The position numbers were made by a program, and so were the translations under genes. The notes under the pieces were generated by a model. That model worked only from the letters and a program-made list of their open reading frames with translations, did not search any database and was not told the origin of the DNA. Positions 11,561 through 21,618 of a stretch of DNA of 64,000 nt are shown one piece after another; positions within the stretch are counted from its first letter, which is position 1, and the number at the start of each line of letters is the position of its first letter. Location of the stretch: assembly GCA_018296165.2 (NCBI GenBank), contig JACKQL020000005.1:930001-994000 (forward strand), read 5' to 3'. This DNA is from Termitomyces sp. T153. Lineage: Eukaryota > Basidiomycota > Agaricomycetes > Agaricales > Lyophyllaceae.

Positions 11561-12692
11561 ATGTCTTCCCCCAGCGTTCCAGTGGTTTCTCCCGCCGATT
11601 TAGACGAGGTGGTGGTGTATGACAGTGGGGGTGAGGAGTTCGAGCGTCGGCGCCGGGGTAGCGTTAGGGACCGGAGTCGTAAGTGTTGTCCAATTTTCCT
11701 TTCGGGATGGTTAACGGGGTTCCGGTAGAGTCGTCCGTAGTAGTAGTGGTGGACTTTCCGGGGGTTCCGAAGCGGACCAAGTTTCGTCCCGCGGTGCCAA
11801 AGGGGAAGGGGGCGTCTTCGGTGGTGGTTCGGGGAAAGCGTCGAGCTTCCCCACCCTCGGGGGCGGGACCCAGCAAGAGGCCGCGTGGGCGCGAGTTGTC
11901 GGCGGGGCCTCCCGAGTCTTCCCTCTTTTCCCCTGTCCCTGGCGTTCCCTCGGAGCGGTCGTCGAGTCCCTCCGCGCCGATTCCTTCAATCACGGAGGTC
12001 TTCCTTCGCAAGCAGGTGGAGGCCTTGACGACGTCGTTGGCAGTACGGGAGGGGGAGCTCTGCCGGGCGAGGGAGGATCGTGACGCGGCGCGGACGGAGA
12101 AGGAAGCGATGGAGCGGGAGAGGAATACTTCGGTGCGCGTGGCGACGGAGCGGGCGCTAGAGGTGCGGGGTCTGCGGGAGCGTCTGGCGCAGGTGGAGGG
12201 GCAACCCGCGGGGGAAGCGGAGGGGCGGGGACGAGTTCCGGAGGGGGATGCGTTGTGGGCGGAGCTGGAGGCGGCGAGGCGGAGGGAGGATTGGTTGGCC
12301 AACGAGGCCGCCTCGGGTCGCGCGGGGATTCTTCGTGAGTTGTCTCCCGTTCCTTCGTTCGTTATTGACGGTTCATTTTCGGAGTTTAGGCTGGGTGCGG
12401 GAGCATCGGGTCCTCTTGGACGGTGGCCTCCGCGGCGTTCGCGTCGATTCAGGACGGGTTGACGCAGGGGTCCGCGGTCCAGCCTCCGGAGTTGCAGCAG
12501 GGAATGGCGCGGTTGGAGAGGTTGCTGGCGGGGCATCGGCGACGCAATGCGGTGGCCCCGGGGTCGTGGTGGGAGGTGGCGGCCGACGCGGGGGAGGCAT
12601 TGCCGGGGTTGGCGGAGATCCTAGCGGTGGTGCGGGCCCAGATGGAGGTCGACCTGGGGGTTGGGTTTCCGGGAGGTTCGGGGAGGGAGTGA
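11561..12692 (+). CDS. Unrecognised coiled-coil gene on the antisense strand of the LTR element
   Basis: I do not recognise the family. The ATG at 11561 opens MSSPSVPVVSPADLDEVVVY. Intron 1 (11679-11728, GTAAGT to TAG with a TTAAC branch) keeps frame into exon 2. Exon 2 holds a basic Ser/Pro-rich stretch (GKRRASPPSGAGPSKRPRG) that may be a nuclear localisation signal. It then has a long charged heptad region of about 75 residues starting at VFLRKQVEALTTSL, predicted coiled coil. A strong intron 2 fits at 12335-12389 (GTGAGT to TTTAG). The most protein-like third exon (about 12390-12692, containing PPELQQGMARLERLLAGHRR) is one base out of phase with that splice, so this copy is either frameshifted or mis-modelled. 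AT-rich DNA after 12,740 (TTGTATATATGA) looks like a 3' untranslated end. Confidence 0.6.
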
Positions 12693-15124
12693 GGTGGGTG
12701 TGTGCCTCGTTTCTTGTCGCTCTTGGACTTGCTGCCTTCCCGCCTATTGTATATATGATTTTTTTTGTACGCGAACATGTCACTTCTTGGTCCCTGGGCG
12801 TGTGAAGTGAGATTTTTAGTTTTGTCTGAGGGCAAAGTAAGCGAAACACGCAGGGGTGTGAGAGGGAGTGGAATCCCTAGTGAGTTCAGAGGCGGGGGTT
12901 ACGCCCGCTAGTGCCGTCTGCGCTGGCTAGTCCCGGGGTTTGTCGGGACGGGGCGGGGCATCGCAGGAGGGCTCCCGGGGTCTGTCGGGGTTGGTGGGAG
13001 TTCTCCGGTGGGGTCCCCGGCATTTCGGGCGGTGTCGTTGAGTTCGTTTCTTGGAAATTTTCGACTGGGGGTGTAGGGGACGTGCGCCGTTTTGGTAGTA
13101 GAGGGTGGCCTTTGAATTTTGTACGGCGCCCAACGGGTTCGGGGCTTTGGTTGTCTTGGCGGTGTGGTGGGCGGGGGGTAATGGGGGTCTTCCCATGGTC
13201 TAGCCCTTACGTCGGTATTGGTGGTGAAGGCGGGCGGGCCCTTTTTTATTGGCGGGGTTGGGTGAGGCGGGGTTCGTCTTCGCAGTATAGTCGGTCCGGG
13301 TCGGGGTTGTGTTTTGGAGTGCTGCGTCTGTGGGCGGGCCTGCTTCGGGTGGCGCTTTGGTGTGCTCCGGAGTGTCGATGACCGAGGGGGTAGGATGCGG
13401 GGTGATCAGTCCCAACCAGTTCCTTCGGGTCCGGGGCCCAATTTGGGGTTCCGGGTCATCTACGTGATATTGCTCTCCTGACCAAAGGTAAGCCCGCGGC
13501 GGACAAAGGGGGTCTTACGTGTTTCTGATACTTCCTCGAGTTCGGAGGTTCGGGGGTCGGTGGTTCCTTCATCGGGAAGAAGTGGGTGGTCCCGGAGTCG
13601 ACTCAAGGGTCACTTGGTGGGGGTTTGTTGGTTGTTCATGGTTGTTGGGGCGGCGGAAGGTCGGCCGCGGGAGGGCACTGGAGTGGGGCTCCCCGGGAGA
13701 TGTGGCAGGGTCGGATTTACTCTTCGTTCGTGTTCCGGAGCGGTCCGGAGATTGTGCAAGTGCAGGGGTGATAGTGGGGGGAGGCACTGCCAGCTTGTCT
13801 GGAGGCCCCGGTGATGTGGTCCCTATTTGGGCGGACATATTCCGGTGTAGGGGCGGGGTTCGGAGTGGGTGGTGATTTCTGTTGCGGAGTTGGGGCTACC
13901 AGGGCATCGTTGTCAAGCCGGCGCTGTGAGTCCTCTTGGTCAGATGTCGGGGTCGGAGCGGAGGCCCTGGAGTCGTGTCGCCAGGGTCCGGAGCTGGATT
14001 GATGGGTTCGGAGGGGTCTGGGTGGGGCTGTTTCGGGCTGGCGCGGGGTCGTTTTGGGTCGTCGAGCCAGGTGGGGGAGGTCTTTTGAGGATATGGGAGC
14101 GCGTGCCCTTGGGGTTGTCGGGTCGCTTAAATGGCCGATCGTTGTTTTCTGGATGATGGTGGGGCTTCTCCCTCCCTTATATGAACATGTCAGCGAATTT
14201 AGAGCACTTAGGGAACTACTTCGTATAGGGTCCTTTTTCCCTATAGTTAGTTCGGAGTGGCCCCTATGCTGGGGATTCCTTCGTGGGAGGTGGCGTAGTC
14301 TGGTGGCGGAGTGTAAGCTCGGGGATGTTTTGGTCCTGTTCCGGGGTTGTCAGGGTCGGGTCGGGGAAGTCGGGGCCCCTTCATTTGTTGGGCGGAGGTG
14401 ACGGCCGATCGATCGAGGTCCGGAAGCAGGTCACGGGGTTGGAGCATAGCCTAGGTCTGAGGTTCTTGTCCTGTGGTGGATTCGAGCTTGATTTCGATGG
14501 TTTCGGGGTTAGTTGTCGGAGGGTTTAGTTCCTTGGAGGGGGTCGATAATAGGGTTTGGTGATGTTGTTGGTGATTAGTCGCGTTCGTCGGTCTGCGGGG
14601 TTGCTGGGGGGCCGGTGAATCCACAGGCGGGCTTCGGGGAAGCGCGTTCTCAGTGGTTTCTTTGTAGCTGGCGATCCTCGCGCTGTGGGTGACTGTTCCA
14701 TGGCAGGTTGGCATTATTGTGGGTCGGAGGGCTGGCGCGGTGCCGGAGACCTTGTTACTCATTCGATCGGATGGTCGCCAGGCCTTAGGATGTTATTCTT
14801 TGGGTGATGTCGGGGTCGACTTTGTGCGAGAGAGCGGAGTTGGCGGGGAGTGTAGGGGTGGGGTGGAAGATGAGTTGACGGTTTGCGCGAGGGGTTGGGA
14901 GTTGGGTGTGAGCTGGGGAAGGTGTCCGTGGGGGGAGCCGTTGTATGAAAGTAACTGGAGCAGAGGGGACGTTTGGTGTCGGATCCACGACTCAATGTGC
15001 CTCGGCAAATTGGGCAGGGCCGTATGAATCATAAGGGTTCCCCGGCACGGGTAGACCATAGACATCGGAGTTATTTGATTGTGTGTGCGGAGATAATGCG
15101 GGCATCACGGACGGGGTAAGGTCG
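12693..15124. other. Strand-skewed interior of the LTR element, no gene seen
   Basis: This stretch is strongly G-rich on plus (C-rich in the element RNA). It contains no open frame with domain motifs on either strand; open frames over 100 codons are low-complexity and overlap each other. It is the space where gag and pol would normally lie. It probably provides the RNA packaging or structural portion of the non-autonomous element, but that is inference. Confidence 0.5.
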
Positions 15125-15136
15125 GGTCTTGATATT
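15125..15136 (-). other. Self-priming primer-binding site
   Basis: On the minus strand this is AATATCAAGACC, one base inside the 5' LTR edge. It is the exact reverse complement of GGTCTTGATATT at the presumed RNA 5' end in the same LTR (15823-15834). No tRNA-like TGG start is present. The layout is that of Tf1/sushi self-priming elements. Confidence 0.8.
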
Positions 15137-15137
15137 A

Positions 15138-16302
15138 TGTCAGGGTCCGCTGACCTCGGGGGCGCAGCTGCACTGGGCGAGTCCTTACTAGGCGGGCGTG
15201 ATTCCCCTGCATTGGTGACCGGACACTCAAAGACATTCTGGGTCCTGGGGGTTTGCATGGGTAATTGGGGAGATGTGATCCAGACAGGTCCGGGAAGGTC
15301 CGGAGAAGTCGGATTGTGGGGAAATGAGACGGTCTTGGCGGGGTTCAGGCAGAAGGCCGTACGGGAGATTTGCGGAAGCAAGGGAGTAGGTGGCTGTGTG
15401 ATCAATGGGGGCGGAGCCGGGGTTTGATGGGAGATCATTTGGAGTTGATGGAGTCCGGGACCGAGCGAAGAGTGAGGTTCGGACCTGGTAAGGAGTGTCG
15501 GGGTTCGTAATTATAATCGCGGAGTTCGTGAGGTCGTTAGGGTTGATGAAGAATTGGGCACAAGGGTCAGACGACGTCACCGAGACGGCATCGGACAAGA
15601 CAATATGGAACAAGAGTAGATTCGAGTGGAGGTACGAAACGATAACGAGAACGATAACGAAAAGGGGACGAGACAAGACCGGGAGACTGAGATAAGACCG
15701 GGAGACTGAGATAAGACCGGGAGACTGAGATAAGACCGGGAAACTGAGAGTAAGGAGAAAAAGACACGAAAACGAACACGAAACACAAAGAGGAAACAAT
15801 CAGACCATAGGTAACGTTAAGCAATATCAAGACCGGAGTACGAAGAGCTACTCGATGACTTATATACTGACTACCGGAGGACTTCGGGGTACGTCGGCTG
15901 TGGCGGCGGGGCTTGGCGGGGCTTGACGGAGTGGGCGGGTGTCGGTTGTGATCGCAGGTCGTGCCGCGCTGATACGTTGATGGGATCGCGGGTTGTTCCG
16001 AGGTTGTCGTGATATTCCGGAATAGGTCGGAGGAAGCAGGGTGTCGAGTTGATGATGGGTGGGCGAAGATCAGGAATAGCGGGGGTGGTTCTCGGGGTTT
16101 GGGAAGCCCAGGGTAAGTGTCAGTGGCTGCGGGGCAGGCACCGAAGTTGGCCAGGGGGCCGTCGGAGTTAGCCGGGGATGTGTCGGAGTTAGCCGAAGTA
16201 GGCGTGGGCATGGGCGGAAGTTCGGCGGAGCGTTGGGGGTCCTTTTGGGGGTTCGGGGGTTTGATGGACGATGTGCGGGGCTTTGGGGAATGGGTCGTGA
16301 CA
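15138..16302 (-). repeat. 5' LTR of the antisense-gene element
   Basis: Same length and termini as 10186-11350. In sense orientation it contains the TATA box and the presumed RNA start, followed by four copies of a 19-bp unit. It is flanked on its outer side by the ACAAT target duplication. Confidence 0.95.
15823..15866 (-). promoter_or_regulatory. LTR promoter: TATA box and presumed RNA start
   Basis: On the minus strand TATATAA starts at 15866, and GTCTTGATATT starts 33 nt further on, at 15833. The same spacing occurs in the solo LTRs at 9146/9179 and 55547/55580. A start at this position would put the 11-12 nt that match the primer-binding site at the very 5' end of the RNA, as in Tf1. 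The start site is inferred from spacing and complementarity. Confidence 0.7.
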
Positions 16303-16621
16303 ACAATGACCCCAAACACAACTCCAAGAGGGCTAACAAGTGGTTTGAAGACAACAACTTTGATGTCCTCTGGTGGCCAGCCCAATCCCTTGATCTTAAC
16401 CCTATTGAACACCTCTAGGAGTACCTCAAAAAGCGGTTTAGGCAGTATGAAACACTCCTTATGGTGTGCATGAATTGTGGGAGAAGGTTGTAAAAGGAGT
16501 CAGATAGAATACCAGCAGAGGTATGCCAAAGGCTGATAGAAAGCATGCCTAGAAGCATTCAAGCAGTTAGGAAGGGAAATGGAGAACATACAAAGTACTA
16601 AATACCAAAATTAGAGATGCA

Positions 16622-16828
16622 CAAAAGACTGTCCCAATGAGTAGATATTTAAAAATGGCCATTACTCCATCAGTTTTGATTTGAATTATATAAACTAAAA
16701 TACAATTTGTAGCTATAATGCCATAGTATTTGACATGATTTAACCAGAATTTTAAATACTTCCAATCCTTCATGCCAATGTCATCTTTCAAAAAGTATAA
16801 AATATTGTAACAGTTTTTTGAGCCACTG
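16622..16828. repeat. Right terminal inverted repeat of the Tc1 element
   Basis: It is the inverted partner of 7895-8101 and ends at AGCCACTG immediately before the TA at 16829-16830. Differences from the left arm are mostly transitions. Confidence 0.92.
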
Positions 16829-16954
16829 TAGATCAGATGTTAGCAACCTAGGCAAGTTAAGTGGAATTTCAGTGATACATAATGAATAAAAGTATAGCTA
16901 AAGGCAACCTCATAATACAACAACTGATATGATGGTCATAATGTCACCAGTGTG

Positions 16955-17084
16955 TCAAGATAATGAAACTAAATCAAGATAATGAAACTAAATCAAGATA
17001 ATGAAACTAAATCAAGATAATGAAACTAAATCAAGATAATGAAACTAAATCAAGATAATGAAACTAAATCAAGATAATGAAACA
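16955..17084. repeat. 19-bp tandem repeat, seven copies
   Basis: Seven near-perfect copies of AAATCAAGATAATGAAACT lie about 125 bp outside the right end of the Tc1 element. Nearly all copies are identical. The array sits in CpG-poor DNA and shows no coding potential. Confidence 0.95.
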
Positions 17085-18240
17085 GAGTTAATAATACCAA
17101 AAGAAGTTGATTGCACAGTGAGGTTGCTGGAGCATTGCTAGCAGCCACTAAAGGCCCTAAGGAGAAATGGCCCTCTAAGTTGAGGGTGATGATGTCATGT
17201 GACTGTTGCATTACCTAGAAACTAGAAAATCTAAAATTGGGGCTTAGCAAGAATATGACCTTATCAACATTGTCAATGTAGAGCCAATTAAAATTGAGTA
17301 TCTATCTCATCTTGGAGTATGTAAGTCACATCATTGTGGAAAATGAGGACAGAGTTTGTCCACCCCATATACAACATAACAAGTCTCAGAGCCCTGAATG
17401 GTGTCTGAAACATGATATAATCTCTTTATTGAGGATTCAAAGTATATTTGTCATATCCTATGTACAGATTGCACATACCTCAACATGCACAACCCACAAA
17501 ATGATTTGCTCACTCCTCCATAGCTAGAAGTGAATTAGAATGCATAATAGTAACTTTGTTTAGTGGTTTTAAACTATATACCATGTATAGGCCTTTCCCA
17601 TTTCTTCAAGGCTGCAGACCATTGCAATTTATACAATGAGTTCAATCTCTCATAGATTTCCATATTGATCTTCCTTTCAATTTATCTACATAGATCTGCA
17701 TACTTCCCTAGTAGAATAGGTTGATTTTTCTGTATCCATGGCTGGTGGTGAGGAGAACAAACACTCTGTGAGTAAACTCAATAAGAGCAAGCTAGTGTAG
17801 GCAACAAGTTAGCATCAAAGAAGCAGAACAGTGGCTAAGAGGCAGGTAAGGGGTGAGTGCAGCAAGCCAAGCAAGGCAGCAATGCTGGAATTCTCATAAT
17901 TGGTTCACTGGATAGACCTGAGGAATGGCTGCTATTAATCAGTCGAAGGATATTCTATCCTTACAACTGGCTTATATACTACATCTGTGGCTATGCTATG
18001 ACTAATACTATATGTGGTAAGTGGCCCAGGTATGCTAAGCAGTAATGACTATCAATACATCAAAAGGAGAAATAGGGTCCAAGAACTACAAAGGGCTGAC
18101 TAGTACAAGACAAAAGGGGAATAGGGGTTGTCAGGTGGCCAGTTCAGTAACATACCATGTGGCTAAGCCTGAAATAGGGTTGGACTACCCACAGAAGGGT
18201 TGTCCCCTTACAGGTGGGGTACCACTGGCATAACCACAGA
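17085..18240. other. CpG-poor DNA, no gene seen
   Basis: Frequent stops on both strands and no family motifs. It lies downstream of the protease remnant on that remnant's strand, where a reverse transcriptase would be expected, but no RT motif could be read. Confidence 0.4.
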
Positions 18241-18259
18241 TGGGAAGTACTCCTCCTTG

Positions 18260-19480
18260 AACTTCCCCTTCTGACTATCCTTATAAGCAAACACCTTATT
18301 TTGCTGTATTATTTGGTGATACATTAATCTCCATACTTCAAGCCAAAGAAAATCTCCTTTATAAGCACAATCAATTATTTATTTTGCTTCCTTTGTATAC
18401 CTCCCTGTAGATACAAACTTCAGCAGATTGGGACTCAGTTTAGACATTCCCATGAGAGGGTCTCCAGTAATGTTTCTTTTTATCCTAAATTCTTCGGGAG
18501 AAGTACCTGACACCAGCCTTACCTTCCTAGCTACAGGCCTGTATTTGCTCATGACTTGTATGGTTGGGGTGTTACCAGCCTCATTCTTCAATTCTCCTTC
18601 TATCTTCAGGTTATCTGGCAAGTAGCTTAACTTCTCACTTAGATATGCTGACAACAATTCATTGGTTCTTTCTCCTCCTCATTATGTGCTCTGGTAAGCT
18701 TGCTTACAACTTCCACCTTTCAATGCACATCCCACTATCCAAAAGCCTTTCTGCTCACTTTCTTTGATCACATGGCTGCCTCTCCTTGCTCCACCATCAA
18801 TTTATCAAAGCCCATGCTTTATTCTCCTCTTCTACAACTGCTTTTGGTATTATTTCTCTTTTATGTGTAGGCAATGTAGTACACTTTCCTGAATTTGAAT
18901 CTCAGATTGTAATCATTGCATTTCCATCCTTCAAGTTTTATACATTGCTCTATGTCAAAGTATTGAATAGTTGCCCTAGCAGCACTGGTTATGCTGGTTT
19001 CTCAAATATATGGACTTGAAGGTATATTGTGATACCTTCCATGAACTTAAATGGCATGTTTTAAGACAGTCCCAGCAATTAATTCATTTGCTGATTGGTA
19101 CTTTCCTTGCACAACCTTACATCAGGATCCCAGGTTAATCCCAGACTTAATGCTTTATTCAATGCCATACAGACAGTTTGGAAGCCACTATCTAGTATAG
19201 CTTGAACCTTTGTCTGTTTTTCACTGTTGGAAAAAGCAACCACAACACTTGTAGATTGTGGACCACATACACCATAATCAGCCTATTTCCTAGGGGTGAT
19301 TCTGTAATTCTTCCAGATAAGTTGCTGCACAGTCTTCATGTATTATGGCACCTATGGAGCCTCCTTCTTCCTAAGTTTCCTCTCCTCACTTTATTTCTAC
19401 CCACTTTGCCATCTTGCTGCTCCACCCTGCTTATGACTTGACCAATACTTGAGCCATTATAGGCACTAAATCATCTTTAC
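18260..19480 (-). pseudogene. Decayed gypsy-type retroelement polyprotein fragment with aspartic protease
   Basis: On the minus strand AILDSGFQTVCMALNKALSL (around 19,180) is a retroviral-type aspartic protease active-site region with the DSG triad intact. It is followed by GITIYLQVHIFEKPA and VLLGQLFNTLT, which match the flap and the hydrophobic core of the fold. Further on, KYRPVARKVRLV and EEFRIKRNI (about 18,450-18,530) match the linker that precedes reverse transcriptase in fungal gypsy elements. Several in-frame TAG and TGA codons break it. No reverse transcriptase, integrase or LTR could be attached to it. Confidence 0.65.
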
Positions 19481-19554
19481 CTGTTCCTTTGTCATTGCAA
19501 TCTAGTAAATCTGCATACCCAGGAGCTGTAAGGGTGACCTCTACAGGTTGTGAC

Positions 19555-19940
19555 TCAGTCATACAACTGACAGAGGTAGATCCAAAGTCTATTTAGCATC
19601 TACAAGAAGTTTTAGGATTCTAGCTACTCACCTGGCAGAGGGAGATCCAAAGAGAACAAGTTTAAGGATTCCCAATGCCAGTGTTTGGAGAATTTACTTC
19701 AGAGCTTCTGGAGAAAACACTCAACAACAACCAAATCTGGACTTCAACCCAAAAATGGAAATCCATTGTAAATGGCCTTGATTATCAGACCCTCAACACA
19801 TGACTACTTACAAATATGACCAAAGGATAGCCCCTAGTTGAAGGTACTTGTGATCTAAATATGGGAGGTCTATGATGAGCAACAGGCTTGAAATAAAGGA
19901 AACAATTCAGGAGTCCAGCACAGTGGTCCTCTGACATTCA
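19555..19940. repeat. Dispersed repeat copy 1 (partner at 20455-20660)
   Basis: The part 19,735-19,940 matches 20,455-20,660 in direct orientation, sharing TCAACCCAAAAATGGAAATC and, further on, a GGGAGGTCTA phrase and a CAGTAGTYCTCTGACA phrase. The part 19,555-19,770 also resembles 4,555-4,790. It could be LTR material of the decayed gypsy element to its left, but no TG/CA ends or target duplication were resolved. Confidence 0.6.
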
Positions 19941-20454
19941 TCCCCTCTAGCATGTGGTGTCTTGACACACTGGGTAGAAAAAGTCATGGATTGCCTAGTC
20001 AGCTGCTGAAATGGGGTAGATGCCTCAGATTGCCTTTGGTGCACTGGGGTGCCTGCAATCAAAGTTCTGAATCAGGGCTGGTGCACATATGTTGGCCTGC
20101 AGTTCCCAAGAGATGTCCTCAATACCATGTTCCTTCCACTTCAATTGGACTGTAACTTCCTCCAAAACACCCTGCTATCCAAAATCCCTCCACCTTATAC
20201 TTCTGAGTGGGCCCATTCTGGGGCCTGCCTGAAAACTCCTTGGCATCATTCATACCAAGCAAACCACGCACTGAAAATCACTTGGCATTGATTTGCTTCA
20301 ATGCTGACCCCATTTGGTATTCAGTGTTAGGTTGTTAGGCAGTAGAGTTCAGTGTTAGTTGTTAGATAGCAGATTAGTGTTAAGTTGATTAGTCAACAAA
20401 ACAATCTTTAGGGCAGAGAGCAGGATAGGAAGCAGAGCAGGTAGGGCTTTACAA

Positions 20455-20660
20455 CTAAATTTGGACCTCAACCCAAAAATGGAAATCTAGTAATTGATCT
20501 TAATTTCTCAGGCATGTGACCTCCTACAAATATAACCAAAAGCTAGCCCTTTGTTGAAGTACTTGTGACCCAAGGATGGGAGGTCTACAATTGGCAGCAG
20601 GCTCAGAATAAGGGAAACAATCCAGGGGTCCAGTACAGTAGTTCTCTGACAGATAAGCCT
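20455..20660. repeat. Dispersed repeat copy 2
   Basis: Direct repeat partner of 19735-19940, about 520 bp apart. Differences are mainly transitions. The DNA between and after the copies to about 21,430 is CpG-poor and holds no readable gene. Confidence 0.65.
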
Positions 20661-21430
20661 GATATAACCACAGTTGTAATTACAGCACTGCTTGTTATAT
20701 CAATCATGTGTACAAAAAGAAGTCAACTAAAGGGAATTGGATCAATAACCTTTTGAATGACAGGCACAATTCTCAAAAGTTAGTGTTGAGTTCAGGTTCA
20801 GTAGCTGAAAGTTTGGTTAGGTTCTGTTAAGGTTCTGTTAAGGTTTTCTTAATATGCTCAGAGTTCCAGGGATATTTTGAAGGGGAGCTTGCTTCCCTTA
20901 TTACAATAATTTTGTATGATAATTAAGGTTCCATGGTTAAGTAGTTATTGTTGTACCAATGGTTGTTTTTGGGATTGTGGTTACAGGTTCAATTCTCCTA
21001 ATTGGCAAAATATTTGGCCAGAAATTGCCAGGCATGTGATACTGTAGTTACAATGCTGGTTATATCACAACTATGCTGTATGTACAGGCTGTTGTTACAA
21101 TAAATGGACTGTATAGCCTAGAGAGCAATGATGAAGATCTTGTGGATGCCATGTACAGGCACCAACATTCAAGATGGTTGCCACAGTCATTGGATCTTCT
21201 ATTTCAGGAAGGAAGGAGATGAATATTGATCAGCAAAGTCATAGAATGTGTCAGAGGGCAGCACATACTGAAGAGGTATGGTTGATGGAGTTGCTGGCTG
21301 ATGAGGAGGCCAATAAGGATAGGATTCCAGATGATGATGATTTTGAAGAGTAGCCCCACTTATTAAGCCCTTAATATTAAGTCATAATCAAGGGTTGTTA
21401 TTAAGGGTTAAACCTTAAAAAAATTGCCCT

Positions 21431-21618
21431 TATTAATCCCTCAAAATACAATGCTGCTTATCAACCCCTTACAATACAACACTGCTTATCAACCCCTTAC
21501 AATACAACACTGCTTATCAACCCCTTATAATACAACACTGCTTATCAACCCCTTATAATACAACACTGCTTATCAATCCCTAACAATACAACACTGCTTA
21601 TCAATCCCTTAGAATATT
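21431..21618. repeat. 28-bp tandem array at a compartment border
   Basis: Six units of 28 bp (TATCAACCCCTTACAATACA and eight more bases) plus a partial seventh. Inner copies are almost identical and outer copies have drifted. Immediately after the array the sequence changes from CpG-poor to CpG-containing. Confidence 0.95.

Larger units (their letters stand above)
10186..16302 (-). mobile_element. Complete non-autonomous LTR retrotransposon carrying an antisense gene
   Basis: Two LTRs of 1,165 bp each differ at about eight sites, all transitions. They bound a 3,787-bp interior and are flanked by a perfect 5-bp duplication ACAAT (10181-10185 and 16303-16307). Orientation is minus: a polypurine tract touches the LTR at 11350, a primer-binding site lies one base from the LTR at 15138, and the TATA box and RNA start inside the LTR read the same way. 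No gag, protease, reverse transcriptase or integrase is visible on either strand. Mobility would need proteins from another element. The only convincing coding sequence is a spliced gene on the plus strand, antisense to the element RNA. It is the youngest insertion seen here, judged by LTR similarity. Confidence 0.92.
8254..16605 (+). pseudogene. Tc1-type DDE transposase in three pieces
   Basis: The pieces are 8254-8680, 9887-10185 and 16308-16605. Piece one holds the helix-turn-helix region (GYSLHQIEAQTGL) and ends in HQNWTVEDWK. Piece two continues in frame across the solo LTR with VLWTDETKINRI, giving the first catalytic Asp, and ends in HYFQQDN. Piece three resumes across the large LTR element with DPKHNSKRANKWF and LDLNPIEHL, supplying the second Asp and the final acidic residue. 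In-frame TGA or TAG codons replace likely Arg or Gln codons in all parts, and a frameshift follows the third catalytic motif. It is not functional even without the insertions. Start at the first in-frame ATG. Confidence 0.9.
7895..16828 (+). mobile_element. Tc1/mariner DNA transposon split by two later LTR insertions
   Basis: The outer ends are long inverted repeats (7895-8101 and 16622-16828, about 207 bp) whose termini read CARTGGCTCAAAAAACTGT. Each end is flanked by the TA dinucleotide expected for this superfamily (7893-7894 and 16829-16830). Between the ends is a broken DDE transposase. Removing the solo LTR (1,201 bp plus 5 bp) and the full LTR element (6,117 bp plus 5 bp) leaves about 1.6 kb, a normal Tc1-like length. 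The Tc1 sequence is CpG-poor, while the insertions in it are CpG-rich, so it was old and decayed before the LTR elements arrived. Confidence 0.92.

Noticed and set aside
11664..12536. 290-codon minus-strand frame in the LTR element, as possible gag
   Set aside because: It has no Gag, protease or zinc-knuckle motif and is the complement of the coiled-coil gene, whose plus frame has introns and heptads.
21431..21618. CRISPR-like array
   Set aside because: The 28-bp units are head-to-tail without spacers, and the sequence is eukaryotic.
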